Positions 1 to 6,956 of a stretch of 64,000 nucleotides of DNA are shown here, piece by piece. Positions within the stretch are counted from its first letter, which is position 1. Each line of letters begins with the position of its first letter. This DNA is from Lachnospiraceae bacterium (GTDB lineage Bacteria > Bacillota > Clostridia > Lachnospirales > Lachnospiraceae): assembly GCA_022792885.1 (NCBI GenBank), contig JAAWBX010000023.1:17233-81232 (forward strand). The letters run 5' to 3'. Under the pieces are notes generated by a model. That model had not been told where the DNA came from and did no database searches. It worked only from the letters and a program-made list of their open reading frames with translations. The translations under genes and the position numbers were made by a program.

Positions 1-1
1 C

Positions 2-892
2 GGTTCCTGGGGAAAAGAAACGATAAGCGGAATCCTGCAAAATCCCGTCTATATCGGAAAAGTCCGTTTCGGAAACCGTCGGCTTCAAAAAACCTACTCC
101 GACGGCTCCATACAAAAAAAGCGCGTCCGGAATCCTTCCTCGGCCCTGCTGGTCGACGGGCTGCACCCGCCCCTCGTCGAACGCTCCGTCTGGGACAAAG
201 TTCAAAAAATGCGGGAAACGAGAAGGCCCCGCGTAAAATCCGAACTGACTCTGAAAAATCCCATGGCCGGGCTGCTCATCTGCGGCCTGTGCGGCAGCCC
301 TATGACGCGCAGCAATCGCTCCGGACGAAATTGCGCCACGCTCCGATGCAAAAACCCTGCCTGCCCCTGCGTATCTTCCCGGCAGGATATCGTGGAAGAA
401 AAAATGCTCGAAGGCATTCGAAACTGGATCGCCCGCTATCGAATTCCTTCGGCCCCCGAAAAGACGGAGGATACCGGCGTTTCCCTTCTCCACACCTCCC
501 TGGAACGGATCGCCCACGCGCAAAAACAGCTCCTGAACCAGAAAGAACGCCTCTACGACCTTTTAGAACGCGGCACATATGACGAAGACACCTTTCGCTC
601 CCGCATGGCGAAACTGAACGAAAAAGAAACGGAACTAAAAAGAGCGGCCTCTTCCGCCGAAAGCGAACTCGCTCTCTGCCTCGAAACCGAGGATGCGCGC
701 GCGCAGAGAATCCCCCGGATGCGGCACATCCTGGAAGTCTATGATTCTCTTCGGGAAGCCGAAGACAAGAACGCGCTTCTCAAAGAAATCTTTGAGCGCA
801 TCGAGTACGTCAAGGAGAGCGGCGGACGCTGGGGCGACCCCGAAGCCTTTTCACTCACCCTGTACCCCAAGCTCCCCGGCCCGCCCGCTTAA
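2..892 (+). CDS. Large serine recombinase, C-terminal part (element A)
   Basis: The frame is open from base 2 to the TAA at 890-892, so the gene starts before the window. The first residues (GSWGKETISGILQNPVYIGK) match the recombinase domain that follows the serine-resolvase catalytic domain in large serine recombinases. A zinc ribbon follows (LICGLCGSPM, then LRCKNPACPC), then a Glu/Lys/Arg-rich coiled coil and a short C-terminal domain. Such enzymes cut and rejoin DNA at att sites to integrate or excise an element. The catalytic serine would lie off the window. The gene ends 32 bp before in-frame CotJC coding sequence that has lost its start, so it is probably the terminal gene of an element inserted near the 5' end of cotJC. 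Family assignment is secure; activity cannot be judged. Confidence 0.9.
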   Translation, partial: GSWGKETISGILQNPVYIGKVRFGNRRLQKTYSDGSIQKKRVRNPSSALLVDGLHPPLVERSVWDKVQKMRETRRPRVKSELTLKNPMAGLLICGLCGSPMTRSNRSGRNCATLRCKNPACPCVSSRQDIVEEKMLEGIRNWIARYRIPSAPEKTEDTGVSLLHTSLERIAHAQKQLLNQKERLYDLLERGTYDEDTFRSRMAKLNEKETELKRAASSAESELALCLETEDARAQRIPRMRHILEVYDSLREAEDKNALLKEIFERIEYVKESGGRWGDPEAFSLTLYPKLPGPPA

Positions 893-924
893 ATCCTCCG
901 TTTAAGCGGTATCATGGAAGGCGT
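893..924 (+). other. Probable right junction (att) of element A with cotJC
   Basis: This 32-bp gap separates the recombinase stop from the first codon that aligns with CotJC (TAC at 925). CotJC proteins usually begin with M-W-x-Y-E-K. Here the codons before Y-E-K read F-K-R-Y-H-G-R-R and the cotJC frame has no ATG, GTG or TTG start. The crossover therefore lies in or just before this gap. Only one side of the element is in the window, so the core cannot be defined. Confidence 0.55.
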
Positions 925-1488
925 TACGAGAAACGCCTGCAATACCCGGTAAATATCACACAGACGAATCCGAAACTGGCCCAGATTATCATTAGCCAGT
1001 ACGGCGGCCCCGACGGCGAGGCGTCCGCCGCCATGCGATATCTGTCCCAGCGCTACACCATGCCCTACCGGGAGTGCATGGCGGTGCTTACCGATATCGG
1101 TACCGAAGAACTGGCACATTTTGAAATCATCGCGGCCATCGTTCACCAGCTTACCAGAAATCTGACCCCGGAAGAAATCGAAGCCTCCGGATTCGGTCCC
1201 TATTACGTCGATCACACGCTGGCCCTGTGGCCGCAGGCCGCAGGCGGCATTCCCTTCAACGCCTGTGAATTTCAGTGTAAAGGCGACCCGATCACCGATC
1301 TGACCGAAGACATGGCCGCCGAACAGAAGGCCCGCTCGACTTATGAAAACATTCTTCGCCTGATCAAAGATCCGGAAGTCTGCGACCCGATCCGCTTCCT
1401 CCGTCAAAGAGAAGTTACTCACTTCCAGCGTTTCGGGGAAACGATTCCGGCAATGATAAGCAGACGTCTCAAAAAGAGCCCCTTTTGA
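925..1488 (+). CDS. cotJC: cotJC central segment (spore-coat manganese catalase), interrupted at both ends
   Basis: Codons from 925 read YEKRLQYPVN and continue through SQYGGPDGE, LSQRYTMPYRE, TDIGTEELAHFE, PEEIEASGF, DMAAEQKARSTYENILRL and THFQRFGE at 1440. This is the CotJC/manganese catalase family, a ferritin-like four-helix fold whose Glu and His residues bind two manganese ions; CotJC is part of the spore coat. The normal start is missing, and no ATG/GTG/TTG occurs in frame before an internal ATG at 1033. After 1440 the frame runs 15 codons into unrelated sequence (TIPAMISRRLKKSPF) and stops at 1488. The missing C-terminus lies at 4839-4928 beyond element B. As it stands the gene cannot make full-length protein; excision of both elements could restore about 200 residues. 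Confidence 0.88.
   Translation, partial: YEKRLQYPVNITQTNPKLAQIIISQYGGPDGEASAAMRYLSQRYTMPYRECMAVLTDIGTEELAHFEIIAAIVHQLTRNLTPEEIEASGFGPYYVDHTLALWPQAAGGIPFNACEFQCKGDPITDLTEDMAAEQKARSTYENILRLIKDPEVCDPIRFLRQREVTHFQRFGETIPAMISRRLKKSPF
1429..1440 (+). repeat. Left copy of 12-bp direct repeat flanking element B (att core)
   Basis: CGTTTCGGGGAA encodes R-F-G-E of CotJC. The identical 12-mer recurs in the same orientation at 4827-4838, where it is followed by the missing C-terminal codons. Homology to CotJC stops on the right of this copy and resumes on the right of the other, so the crossover lies inside the repeat. Confidence 0.85.
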
Positions 1489-1510
1489 ATCTCCTCCCGC
1501 GGATTTATCC

Positions 1511-1539
1511 TTGAATAATTCCCTGTTTTCCCTTATAAT
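1511..1539 (+). promoter_or_regulatory. Sigma-A-type promoter for the GGDEF gene
   Basis: TTGAAT at 1511-1516 and TATAAT at 1534-1539 are separated by exactly 17 bp. The site lies inside element B, 84 bp before the start codon of the GGDEF gene, so that gene is probably expressed vegetatively while the element is in place. Confidence 0.75.
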
Positions 1540-1622
1540 CTGTGATAGTGAATGTATGGGGTGCATCCTCTGTCACCCGCGCGTAATATTCCATTTCCCA
1601 TACCACACAGGAGAACCACCCG

Positions 1623-3026
1623 ATGAACAACGAAAAAGAAAACGCAACAACCGGATCGAACCCAAAAACCGTAAAAGGCATCCGAATCCAGACCATGAAC
1701 TGCGTTATGATCGCCGCCGCCTGCCTTCTATACGGCCTGATTCTTTACGACACGATCCAGGTATCTTCCCGATACCAGCTCCTGGTTAAAAATACGGAAA
1801 CCTACATCACCTGCAGCCAGAATACTTTTTTGCTGAAAGAAAGATCCGATACGCTGACGGAACAGATTCGTCTGTACGTCATGACCTCCGATATCAGCTA
1901 TCAGGATGCCTATCTCGAAGAATTCCGCTCCGACATGCATTTAGAACGCGCCCTGGAAGATCTGAAAACATATAATGTCAACCAGGATTCCCTGCAATTT
2001 CTTCAGGAAGCGCTGACCCAGTCCGATAAACTGACGACCAAAGAATTTTACGCCATGCGTCTGACCGGCGAAGCCCTCGGATTCGCCCCGGAAGAGTTCC
2101 CCGAGGAGATCCGGACCGTCTCTCTCTCGGAAGAAGACCGCGCGCTTCGCTCCGAAGAAAAAATCTCAAAAGCACAGGATCTGGTATTCAATTCCGATTA
2201 TCAGTTTTCCAAAGACATGATCAAATTCGGCATCAATTCCTGCCTGGATTCCATTGTCTCGGAAACGCTGGAAAAACAGGAATTGAGCGCCGCCACCATG
2301 CAGCAGACGCTTATTCTTCACCGAATCCATATCAGCCTTTTGTTTATCTTGAACATTATTACATTTATAATAATATTCACGTTAATTATCCGACCTCTCA
2401 AAAGCTACATCAACTGCATCAAAGAAGAAAAAAAGCTGGCCGTCACCGGCGCATACGAATTTCGCTATCTGGCGTCGACCTATAACGATATTTATAATAT
2501 TAACATGGCCAACGAGGCCATGCTGCGTCACAAAGCCGAACACGACCCTCTGACCGGCGCAATCAATCGGGGCGCTTTCGAACGGGTAAAGCACGCTTTG
2601 TCCGCAGATCCGTCCCCTCTGGCCCTGCTTTTGATAGACGTCGATCAGTTTAAAAACATCAACGATACCTACGGCCACGAGATCGGCGATTCGGTATTGA
2701 AAAAAGTCACCCGGCTTTTGCAGGAAAATTTCCGGATCGACGACCTCGTCGCACGGATCGGCGGCGATGAATTTGCCGTTATCGCGACCAAAGTCACGGA
2801 CAGCCAACGCACCATTCTCGAACAAAAAGTCGCCCTGGTCAACCATGCTCTTTCGAATCCTGACGACGGACTGCCGAAAGTCTCTCTGAGTATCGGCGTC
2901 GCCTTTTCCCTGAACGGTTTCCAGGAAGACCTTTACCGCAAATCCGACAAAGCCCTGTACCACGTCAAAAAACACGGCCGCTGCGGCTGCGCTTTTTTCG
3001 AAGATCTCGCCGAGGGACTGTCATAA
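1623..3026 (+). CDS. Membrane-anchored diguanylate cyclase (GGDEF)
   Basis: The protein has 467 aa. A transmembrane segment lies near residues 25-42, followed by an extracytoplasmic helical sensor region to about residue 230, a second hydrophobic segment (about 235-258, rich in Ile and Leu) and a C-terminal GGDEF domain. That domain shows DPLTGAINRG, DVDQFKNINDTYGH and an intact RIGGDEFAVIA active site. An RxxD inhibitory site (RIDD) lies five residues before GGDEF. It should make cyclic di-GMP from GTP at the membrane and be product-inhibited. The ATG follows AGGAGA. It is cargo of element B and would be lost with the circle if the element excises, which could tie c-di-GMP signalling to the state of the element. 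The ligand of the sensor domain is unknown. Confidence 0.93.
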   Translation: MNNEKENATTGSNPKTVKGIRIQTMNCVMIAAACLLYGLILYDTIQVSSRYQLLVKNTETYITCSQNTFLLKERSDTLTEQIRLYVMTSDISYQDAYLEEFRSDMHLERALEDLKTYNVNQDSLQFLQEALTQSDKLTTKEFYAMRLTGEALGFAPEEFPEEIRTVSLSEEDRALRSEEKISKAQDLVFNSDYQFSKDMIKFGINSCLDSIVSETLEKQELSAATMQQTLILHRIHISLLFILNIITFIIIFTLIIRPLKSYINCIKEEKKLAVTGAYEFRYLASTYNDIYNINMANEAMLRHKAEHDPLTGAINRGAFERVKHALSADPSPLALLLIDVDQFKNINDTYGHEIGDSVLKKVTRLLQENFRIDDLVARIGGDEFAVIATKVTDSQRTILEQKVALVNHALSNPDDGLPKVSLSIGVAFSLNGFQEDLYRKSDKALYHVKKHGRCGCAFFEDLAEGLS

Positions 3027-3133
3027 CCCTCTCCTGTCTTCCGGGCTTCGGCTCTGCCGGCTTCTGTGATATGGTCCAGGCCGTTCTTCATATTTATAAG
3101 ACAGAACCTTCCCGAAGAAATGAGGTATCCCCC

Positions 3134-3307
3134 ATGAAGGAAGCATCTGTCTGCCGGATTGAAGAAGACTCCCTTTCGCAGGACCGTATGCAATTTCAGG
3201 TATACAACCATTATCCTCTATACCCCTTTCCGGAAAAAGACTCCGTAAAAACCGAACTGGAACATCGACTTTTCGCGGTATTCTCCCGGGAGGCGCGCCA
3301 TGTATGA
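3134..3307 (+). CDS. 57-aa protein upstream of the recombinase
   Basis: The ATG at 3134 follows GAGG with 9-bp spacing. The protein has no signal peptide or membrane segment and mixes acidic and aromatic residues (QVYNHYPLYPF). Its stop codon overlaps the recombinase start at 3300 by 8 bp, so the two are probably co-translated. I do not recognise the family. Small proteins next to large serine recombinases are sometimes recombination directionality factors that trigger excision, so this is a candidate by position only. Confidence 0.6.
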   Translation: MKEASVCRIEEDSLSQDRMQFQVYNHYPLYPFPEKDSVKTELEHRLFAVFSREARHV

Positions 3308-4811
3308 CGCGCTTTACGCCCGCCAGTCCGTTGACCGATCCGACAGCATTTCGATTGAAAGCCAACTGGAATTTTGCCGTTTTGAAGCCCGCGGCCATCC
3401 CTGCAAAGAATACGTCGACCGCGGATACAGCGGCAAAAATACACACCGCCCGGCTTTTGAGGATATGCTGGCGGAGATCCGGCAGGAGAAGATCGCCCGG
3501 GTCATCGTATACAAACTGGACCGAATCAGCCGTTCAATCCTGGACTTTGCCAATATGATGGAACTGTTCGAAAAATATGGGGTGGAGTTCGTCTCCTCCA
3601 CGGAACGTTTCGATACCTCCACCCCCATCGGGCGGGCCATGTTGAACATCTGTATCGTCTTCGCCCAACTGGAACGCGAAACCATTCAGAAACGCGTGGC
3701 GGACGCTTACCGTTCCCGAAGCAAACGCGGATTTTATATGGGCGGCCGTGTCCCCTACGGCTTCTCCCGGACCGAAACGACCCTTGACGGCGTCCGAACC
3801 TCCATGTACACACCGATCCCCGAGGAAGCCCGACAAATACGTCTGATCTATTCCCTGTATTCCCATCCGGAAAATTCTCTCGGGGACATCCTCCGCCGTT
3901 TCAAAGAACAGGACGTCCGCCATCTGCGCGGCGGTCTCTGGAGTACGGCAAGGCTCAGTGAAATCCTCTGCAACCCCGTTTACGTCCGGGCGGATGCGGA
4001 TGTCTACGACTTTTTTAAAAGCCGGGGCGCCGTCCTGATCGACCCCGTCTCCGACTTCACCGGTGAACGCGCCTGCTATCTGTACCGGGGACCGGATTCT
4101 GCCTCCCGCCGTCAGAACGACTTGAACGGCCGGGAAGTTGTCCTGGCGCCGCATGCCGGGCTCGTATCTTCCCAGGACTGGCTCGCCTGCAGGCTCCGCT
4201 GTCTTACCAACCGGCAATCCGTCCGCACCGGCAAAGCCAGAAACTCCTGGCTGTCCGGCAAAATCAAATGCGGCAAATGCGGTCACGCCCTGACGATCGT
4301 CAAATCCAACACCAAATGGCAACGCTATTTTGTCTGCGCCGCCGCCTCCGCTTCCAAGAAAAGCGCATGCCCGGGAACCGGCGGCACCGTCTACGCCGAT
4401 CTTCTGGAACGATATATTTCCGATCGAATCGAAGAACGGCTGCGCGGCTTCCCGTCCCTGTCCCCGCCGAAAAGCCCGGCGGACACCGAAACCAACCAAA
4501 ACAAAATCCGCCTGATTCAGATCGAGGAGGAAATGGCGGACTGCTTTGCCAGAACGGCCGGCGCCTCCCCTCCTCTGCTGGCTTATATCAACGACCGCAT
4601 CGAAGCCCTGGACGCGGAACGAACCCGCCTTCAGACAGAAAAAGTGGCTCCGCCGCCGGATACGCAAAGCGCAGACATATCGGATCGGATCGCCGAACCG
4701 GCCGAACAATGGCGGAAAGCCTCCTTTGAAGAAAAACGGGCCGTCGCCGACATCCTGATCCGACGCGTTACCATCGCGGATAACCGCATCGACATCTTCT
4801 GGCGAATCTGA
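3300..4811 (+). CDS. Large serine recombinase (element B)
   Basis: The protein has 503 aa. The N-terminal resolvase domain shows YARQSVDR with the nucleophile at Ser10, then VIVYKLDRISRS and AQLERETIQKR. A recombinase domain follows at about 150-290 (GGRVPYGFSR, ILCNPVYV), then a zinc ribbon near 322-360 (KIKCGKCGHAL, then YFVCAAA and a later Cys) and a coiled-coil C-terminal domain. All key motifs are present, so the enzyme is probably active. The start has GGGAGG seven bases upstream. The gene ends 15 bp before the right direct repeat, as expected for an enzyme acting on its own att sites. Its likely role is integration into, and excision from, cotJC. Confidence 0.95.
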   Translation: MYDALYARQSVDRSDSISIESQLEFCRFEARGHPCKEYVDRGYSGKNTHRPAFEDMLAEIRQEKIARVIVYKLDRISRSILDFANMMELFEKYGVEFVSSTERFDTSTPIGRAMLNICIVFAQLERETIQKRVADAYRSRSKRGFYMGGRVPYGFSRTETTLDGVRTSMYTPIPEEARQIRLIYSLYSHPENSLGDILRRFKEQDVRHLRGGLWSTARLSEILCNPVYVRADADVYDFFKSRGAVLIDPVSDFTGERACYLYRGPDSASRRQNDLNGREVVLAPHAGLVSSQDWLACRLRCLTNRQSVRTGKARNSWLSGKIKCGKCGHALTIVKSNTKWQRYFVCAAASASKKSACPGTGGTVYADLLERYISDRIEERLRGFPSLSPPKSPADTETNQNKIRLIQIEEEMADCFARTAGASPPLLAYINDRIEALDAERTRLQTEKVAPPPDTQSADISDRIAEPAEQWRKASFEEKRAVADILIRRVTIADNRIDIFWRI

Positions 4812-4826
4812 ACGCCCGCTTCCTCC

Positions 4827-4838
4827 CGTTTCGGGGAA
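4827..4838 (+). repeat. Right copy of 12-bp direct repeat flanking element B
   Basis: CGTTTCGGGGAA is identical to 1429-1440. It is preceded by element sequence and followed at once by GCGCTCCGG, which encodes A-L-R of the CotJC C-terminus. The repeat-to-repeat distance is 3,398 bp. The reading frame changes from phase 1 to phase 0 across the element, which excision would correct. Confidence 0.85.
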
Positions 4839-4928
4839 GCGCTCCGGATTACGCAGGATCACCTCGACTCCAGAAATTTCTACGCCTTCAATCCGGCCTT
4901 TGATAAAAAAGAAAACGGTTGCCGGTAA
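4839..4928 (+). pseudogene. cotJC: cotJC 3' segment, separated from the rest by element B
   Basis: The frame reads A-L-R-I-T-Q-D-H-L-D, then SRNFYAFNPAFDKKENGCR and the TAA at 4926-4928. This resembles the C-terminal tail of clostridial CotJC proteins (FGEALR...NFYAFNP). It has no start or ribosome binding site and exists only as an exon-like piece. Joined to the central segment at the 12-bp repeat it gives a continuous frame. It is labelled pseudogene because it is not translatable alone, not because it is decayed; no stop or frameshift is present. Confidence 0.82.
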
Positions 4929-4969
4929 AAAATGGCCGACCGAAAAGCCTCCTGAGTTTTTTAATTAAA

Positions 4970-5008
4970 AAATGCCGCGACTGCAAATCCTGCAGCCGCG
5001 GTATTTTT
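4970..5008. terminator. Bidirectional rho-independent terminator
   Basis: An 11-bp stem with one mismatch (ATGCCGCGACTGCA paired with TGCAGCCGCGGTAT) is flanked by A and T runs on both sides. It sits between the end of cotJC (plus) and the end of the AI-2E-type permease gene (minus) and can serve both. Confidence 0.75.
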
Positions 5009-5014
5009 ATTTTC

Positions 5015-6313
5015 TTATTTGGGTTCCTGCTTCTTTTTCCTGCTTTTCTTCTTCTCCTGATATTCCCGCTTCTCCTGGGCCAGCGTCTCATCAATTCCCA
5101 TAACGAACTTGCCGGACGACCGGTCATAACAGTCCACATTCCGATAAGCTTCCGTCTCCAGCGGAAATTCCTTCTTTCTGAGTATCCGCTCCACCACGCG
5201 CTTCACGATATAATAAAGCGTCGCAAACAGCGGAACTCCGATAATCATGCCCGTCAGCCCCCAGAGACCGCCGCACAGCATCAGCGCTACGATAACCCAG
5301 AACTCGTCCAGCCCCGTCGTATCTCCCAGAATCTTCGGCCCGATGATGTTCCCGTCTACCTGCTGTAAAATCAGAATAAAGATCACAAAATACACGGCCT
5401 TCAGAGGATCCACCAACACGATCAGGATTGTGCTGGGAATCGCGCCGATAAACGGCCCGAAGATCGGAACGATATTGGTAACGCCCACGAAAATACTGAT
5501 CAGGAGCGCATAAGGCTGCTTCATCAAAAGCATGCAGACGTAGCAGATAATCCCGATAATGATCGAATCGATGATCTTCCCGAGCAAAAATCCTCCGAAT
5601 ATCCGGTGCCCGTGCCGCATCGTATCGAGAATATTGTTCGCGTGCTCCGGCTTGAAAACCGCATACAGAAGCTTCTTAGACTGGGCAATAAAAGTTTCTT
5701 TCGCACTCAGCGCAAAAATGGCCACCATAATTCCGATAAAGAAATTAAAAACAAACTTGAAAACGCCGATCACGCCGGTAGCCAGATAACCTGCAAAATT
5801 ACTTACCAGATTCAGAAGCCCGTTGTTGTAAAAATTCCTCAGAAATTCCACAACGCTCTCCGTAAACGTATCCAGATATTGCTGGAACTGCTCGTCCACC
5901 CGCAAATTCTCCAGACGCTCGCCAAATTCCGTGATCTGATCCGGCAGCGCCTTCACCATCCCGGCGATGCTCTGAGACAGCTCCGGAATAATCATCAGGC
6001 AGATTACGGTTATAACCGCGATCCCAAAAAGAATGGAAGCCGCGATCGCCACTCCTTTCCCCCATCTCTTCGCCCTCTCGTCGGACTTCAACATCCCTGT
6101 CAGACCATCCGTCACTTTAGGCTGGACAAATTTCATAATGGGATTCAAAAGGTAGGCCATCACCACGCCATAAACGATCGGCGTCAGAATCGACCAGGCC
6201 GTATTCCACGCGCCGACCACCCAGTCGCTGCGCAACAGAAGAAAATAAAATGAAATACAGGCTGCGATCAAACCGAAAACAGCCAAAAGGTTCTTGAAAT
6301 TCCTGTTCTCCAT
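5015..6313 (-). CDS. AI-2E family transporter (PF01594-type permease)
   Basis: The protein has 432 aa with about eight hydrophobic helices, beginning LLAVFGLIAACISFYFLLL. The later part contains IVPIFGPFIGAIPS, VDGNIIGPKILGDTTGL and LMLCGGLWGLTGMIIGVPL, motifs of the AI-2 exporter-like family. Members export autoinducer-2 in E. coli, but others act in Na+(Li+)/H+ exchange or unknown efflux, so the substrate is open. The long central insertion around residues 110-150 is amphipathic, and the C-terminus is a Lys/Glu/Arg tail. It begins 6 bp after the Lrp-family regulator, which implies a two-gene operon and possible local control. Confidence 0.88.
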   Translation of the reverse strand: MENRNFKNLLAVFGLIAACISFYFLLLRSDWVVGAWNTAWSILTPIVYGVVMAYLLNPIMKFVQPKVTDGLTGMLKSDERAKRWGKGVAIAASILFGIAVITVICLMIIPELSQSIAGMVKALPDQITEFGERLENLRVDEQFQQYLDTFTESVVEFLRNFYNNGLLNLVSNFAGYLATGVIGVFKFVFNFFIGIMVAIFALSAKETFIAQSKKLLYAVFKPEHANNILDTMRHGHRIFGGFLLGKIIDSIIIGIICYVCMLLMKQPYALLISIFVGVTNIVPIFGPFIGAIPSTILIVLVDPLKAVYFVIFILILQQVDGNIIGPKILGDTTGLDEFWVIVALMLCGGLWGLTGMIIGVPLFATLYYIVKRVVERILRKKEFPLETEAYRNVDCYDRSSGKFVMGIDETLAQEKREYQEKKKSRKKKQEPK

Positions 6314-6319
6314 AATCTC

Positions 6320-6787
6320 CTACTTTACGATCATATCCTCGTCCGGCATGATCGTAAACTCCTCCTTCAAAGAAGACAAAACCATCATGGTCATCGTCTT
6401 CTGTATTCCCTTGGTAGACTTGATGGCATACAAAAGCTGTTCCAGCGACCGGGTCGACCGGGCCACCACTTTTAACATATAATCATAATCTCCGGCCAGC
6501 ATATGAGCCTCGAGGATGTGAGGTTCCCTGCGCATCATATCCTCAATCGAATCCGAATAAAATTCCGGATTTTCGATTCGGACCATGATAAACGCCCTGA
6601 CATCCTGCCCTACCCGCTCCCGATTCAGGATCGTCGTATACTGGCTGATCACACCGGAGCTCTCCAGCCTCTTGATACGCTCGCTGACCGCCGAAACCGA
6701 CATGTTAATACACTTGCCGATCTCCGAGGTCGTCATGCGGGCATTCTTCTTCAGGCACTCCAAAATCCGATAATCAATTCGATCCAT
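6320..6787 (-). CDS. Lrp/AsnC family transcriptional regulator
   Basis: The protein has 155 aa, the usual length for the family. The N-terminal winged helix reads MDRIDYRILECLKKNARM with a recognition helix SVSAVSERIKRLES. The C-terminal part is the RAM effector domain (RAFIMVRIENPEF, HMLAGDYDYMLKVVARS). Such proteins bind amino acids and control metabolism or export genes. It is the first gene of an operon with the AI-2E-type permease and is read from a strong promoter at 6927-6956. Target genes and ligand are unknown. Confidence 0.93.
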   Translation of the reverse strand: MDRIDYRILECLKKNARMTTSEIGKCINMSVSAVSERIKRLESSGVISQYTTILNRERVGQDVRAFIMVRIENPEFYSDSIEDMMRREPHILEAHMLAGDYDYMLKVVARSTRSLEQLLYAIKSTKGIQKTMTMMVLSSLKEEFTIMPDEDMIVK

Positions 6788-6926
6788 TCCTTCTCCTCCC
6801 GAACAGCTCTCGTTTTGAGAAACTCACATTCCCGTGAATTATTTGGAAACTCCCGGCATAAGGCCCGCTCATCCGGGAAATGTTTCTCCTCGTCTGGAAA
6901 TTGGTGAAAAAGTTTTTCTCAGCTCT

Positions 6927-6956
6927 ATTCTAGTCCAATAATTAGCGGTCTGTCAA
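6927..6956 (-). promoter_or_regulatory. Sigma-A promoter for the lrp-permease operon
   Basis: On the minus strand TTGACA (6956-6951) and TAGAAT (6932-6927) are 18 bp apart. The promoter overlaps the 3' end of the preceding gene and leaves a leader of about 130 nt. I see no recognised riboswitch fold in the leader. Confidence 0.75.

Larger units (their letters stand above)
1429..4838 (+). mobile_element. Element B: serine-recombinase element interrupting cotJC
   Basis: The element is bounded by a 12-bp direct repeat. It contains, in order, a sigma-A promoter, a GGDEF cyclase, a 57-aa protein and a large serine recombinase ending 15 bp from the right repeat. Recombination between the repeats would release a 3,398-bp circle and join ...THFQRFGE directly to ALRITQDHLD... 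of CotJC in frame. All genes point the same way as cotJC. A recombinase at the edge of an element inside a sporulation gene is the arrangement seen in known developmental excisions such as the sigK skin element. Excision during sporulation is inferred. A constitutive insertion that simply broke the gene is the alternative. Confidence 0.82.

Noticed and set aside
1033..1488. Treating the ATG at 1033 as the true start of a short catalase
   Set aside because: CotJC homology runs upstream to 925 without a break, and the ATG lies inside a conserved block (AAMRYLSQRY) with no ribosome site.
889..1566. 225-codon minus-strand frame opposite cotJC
   Set aside because: It is a shadow of the CotJC segment on the other strand; it has no recognisable domain and crosses the att junction.
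3089..3098. CATATTTATA as a sporulation sigma-E or sigma-K -10 box before the recombinase operon
   Set aside because: The match to CATACANT or CATANNNTA is partial and there is no convincing -35, so timing of recombinase expression cannot be read from it.
6788..6926. Possible riboswitch in the leader of the lrp operon
   Set aside because: The leader is long enough, but I see no conserved aptamer core or terminator-antiterminator pair.
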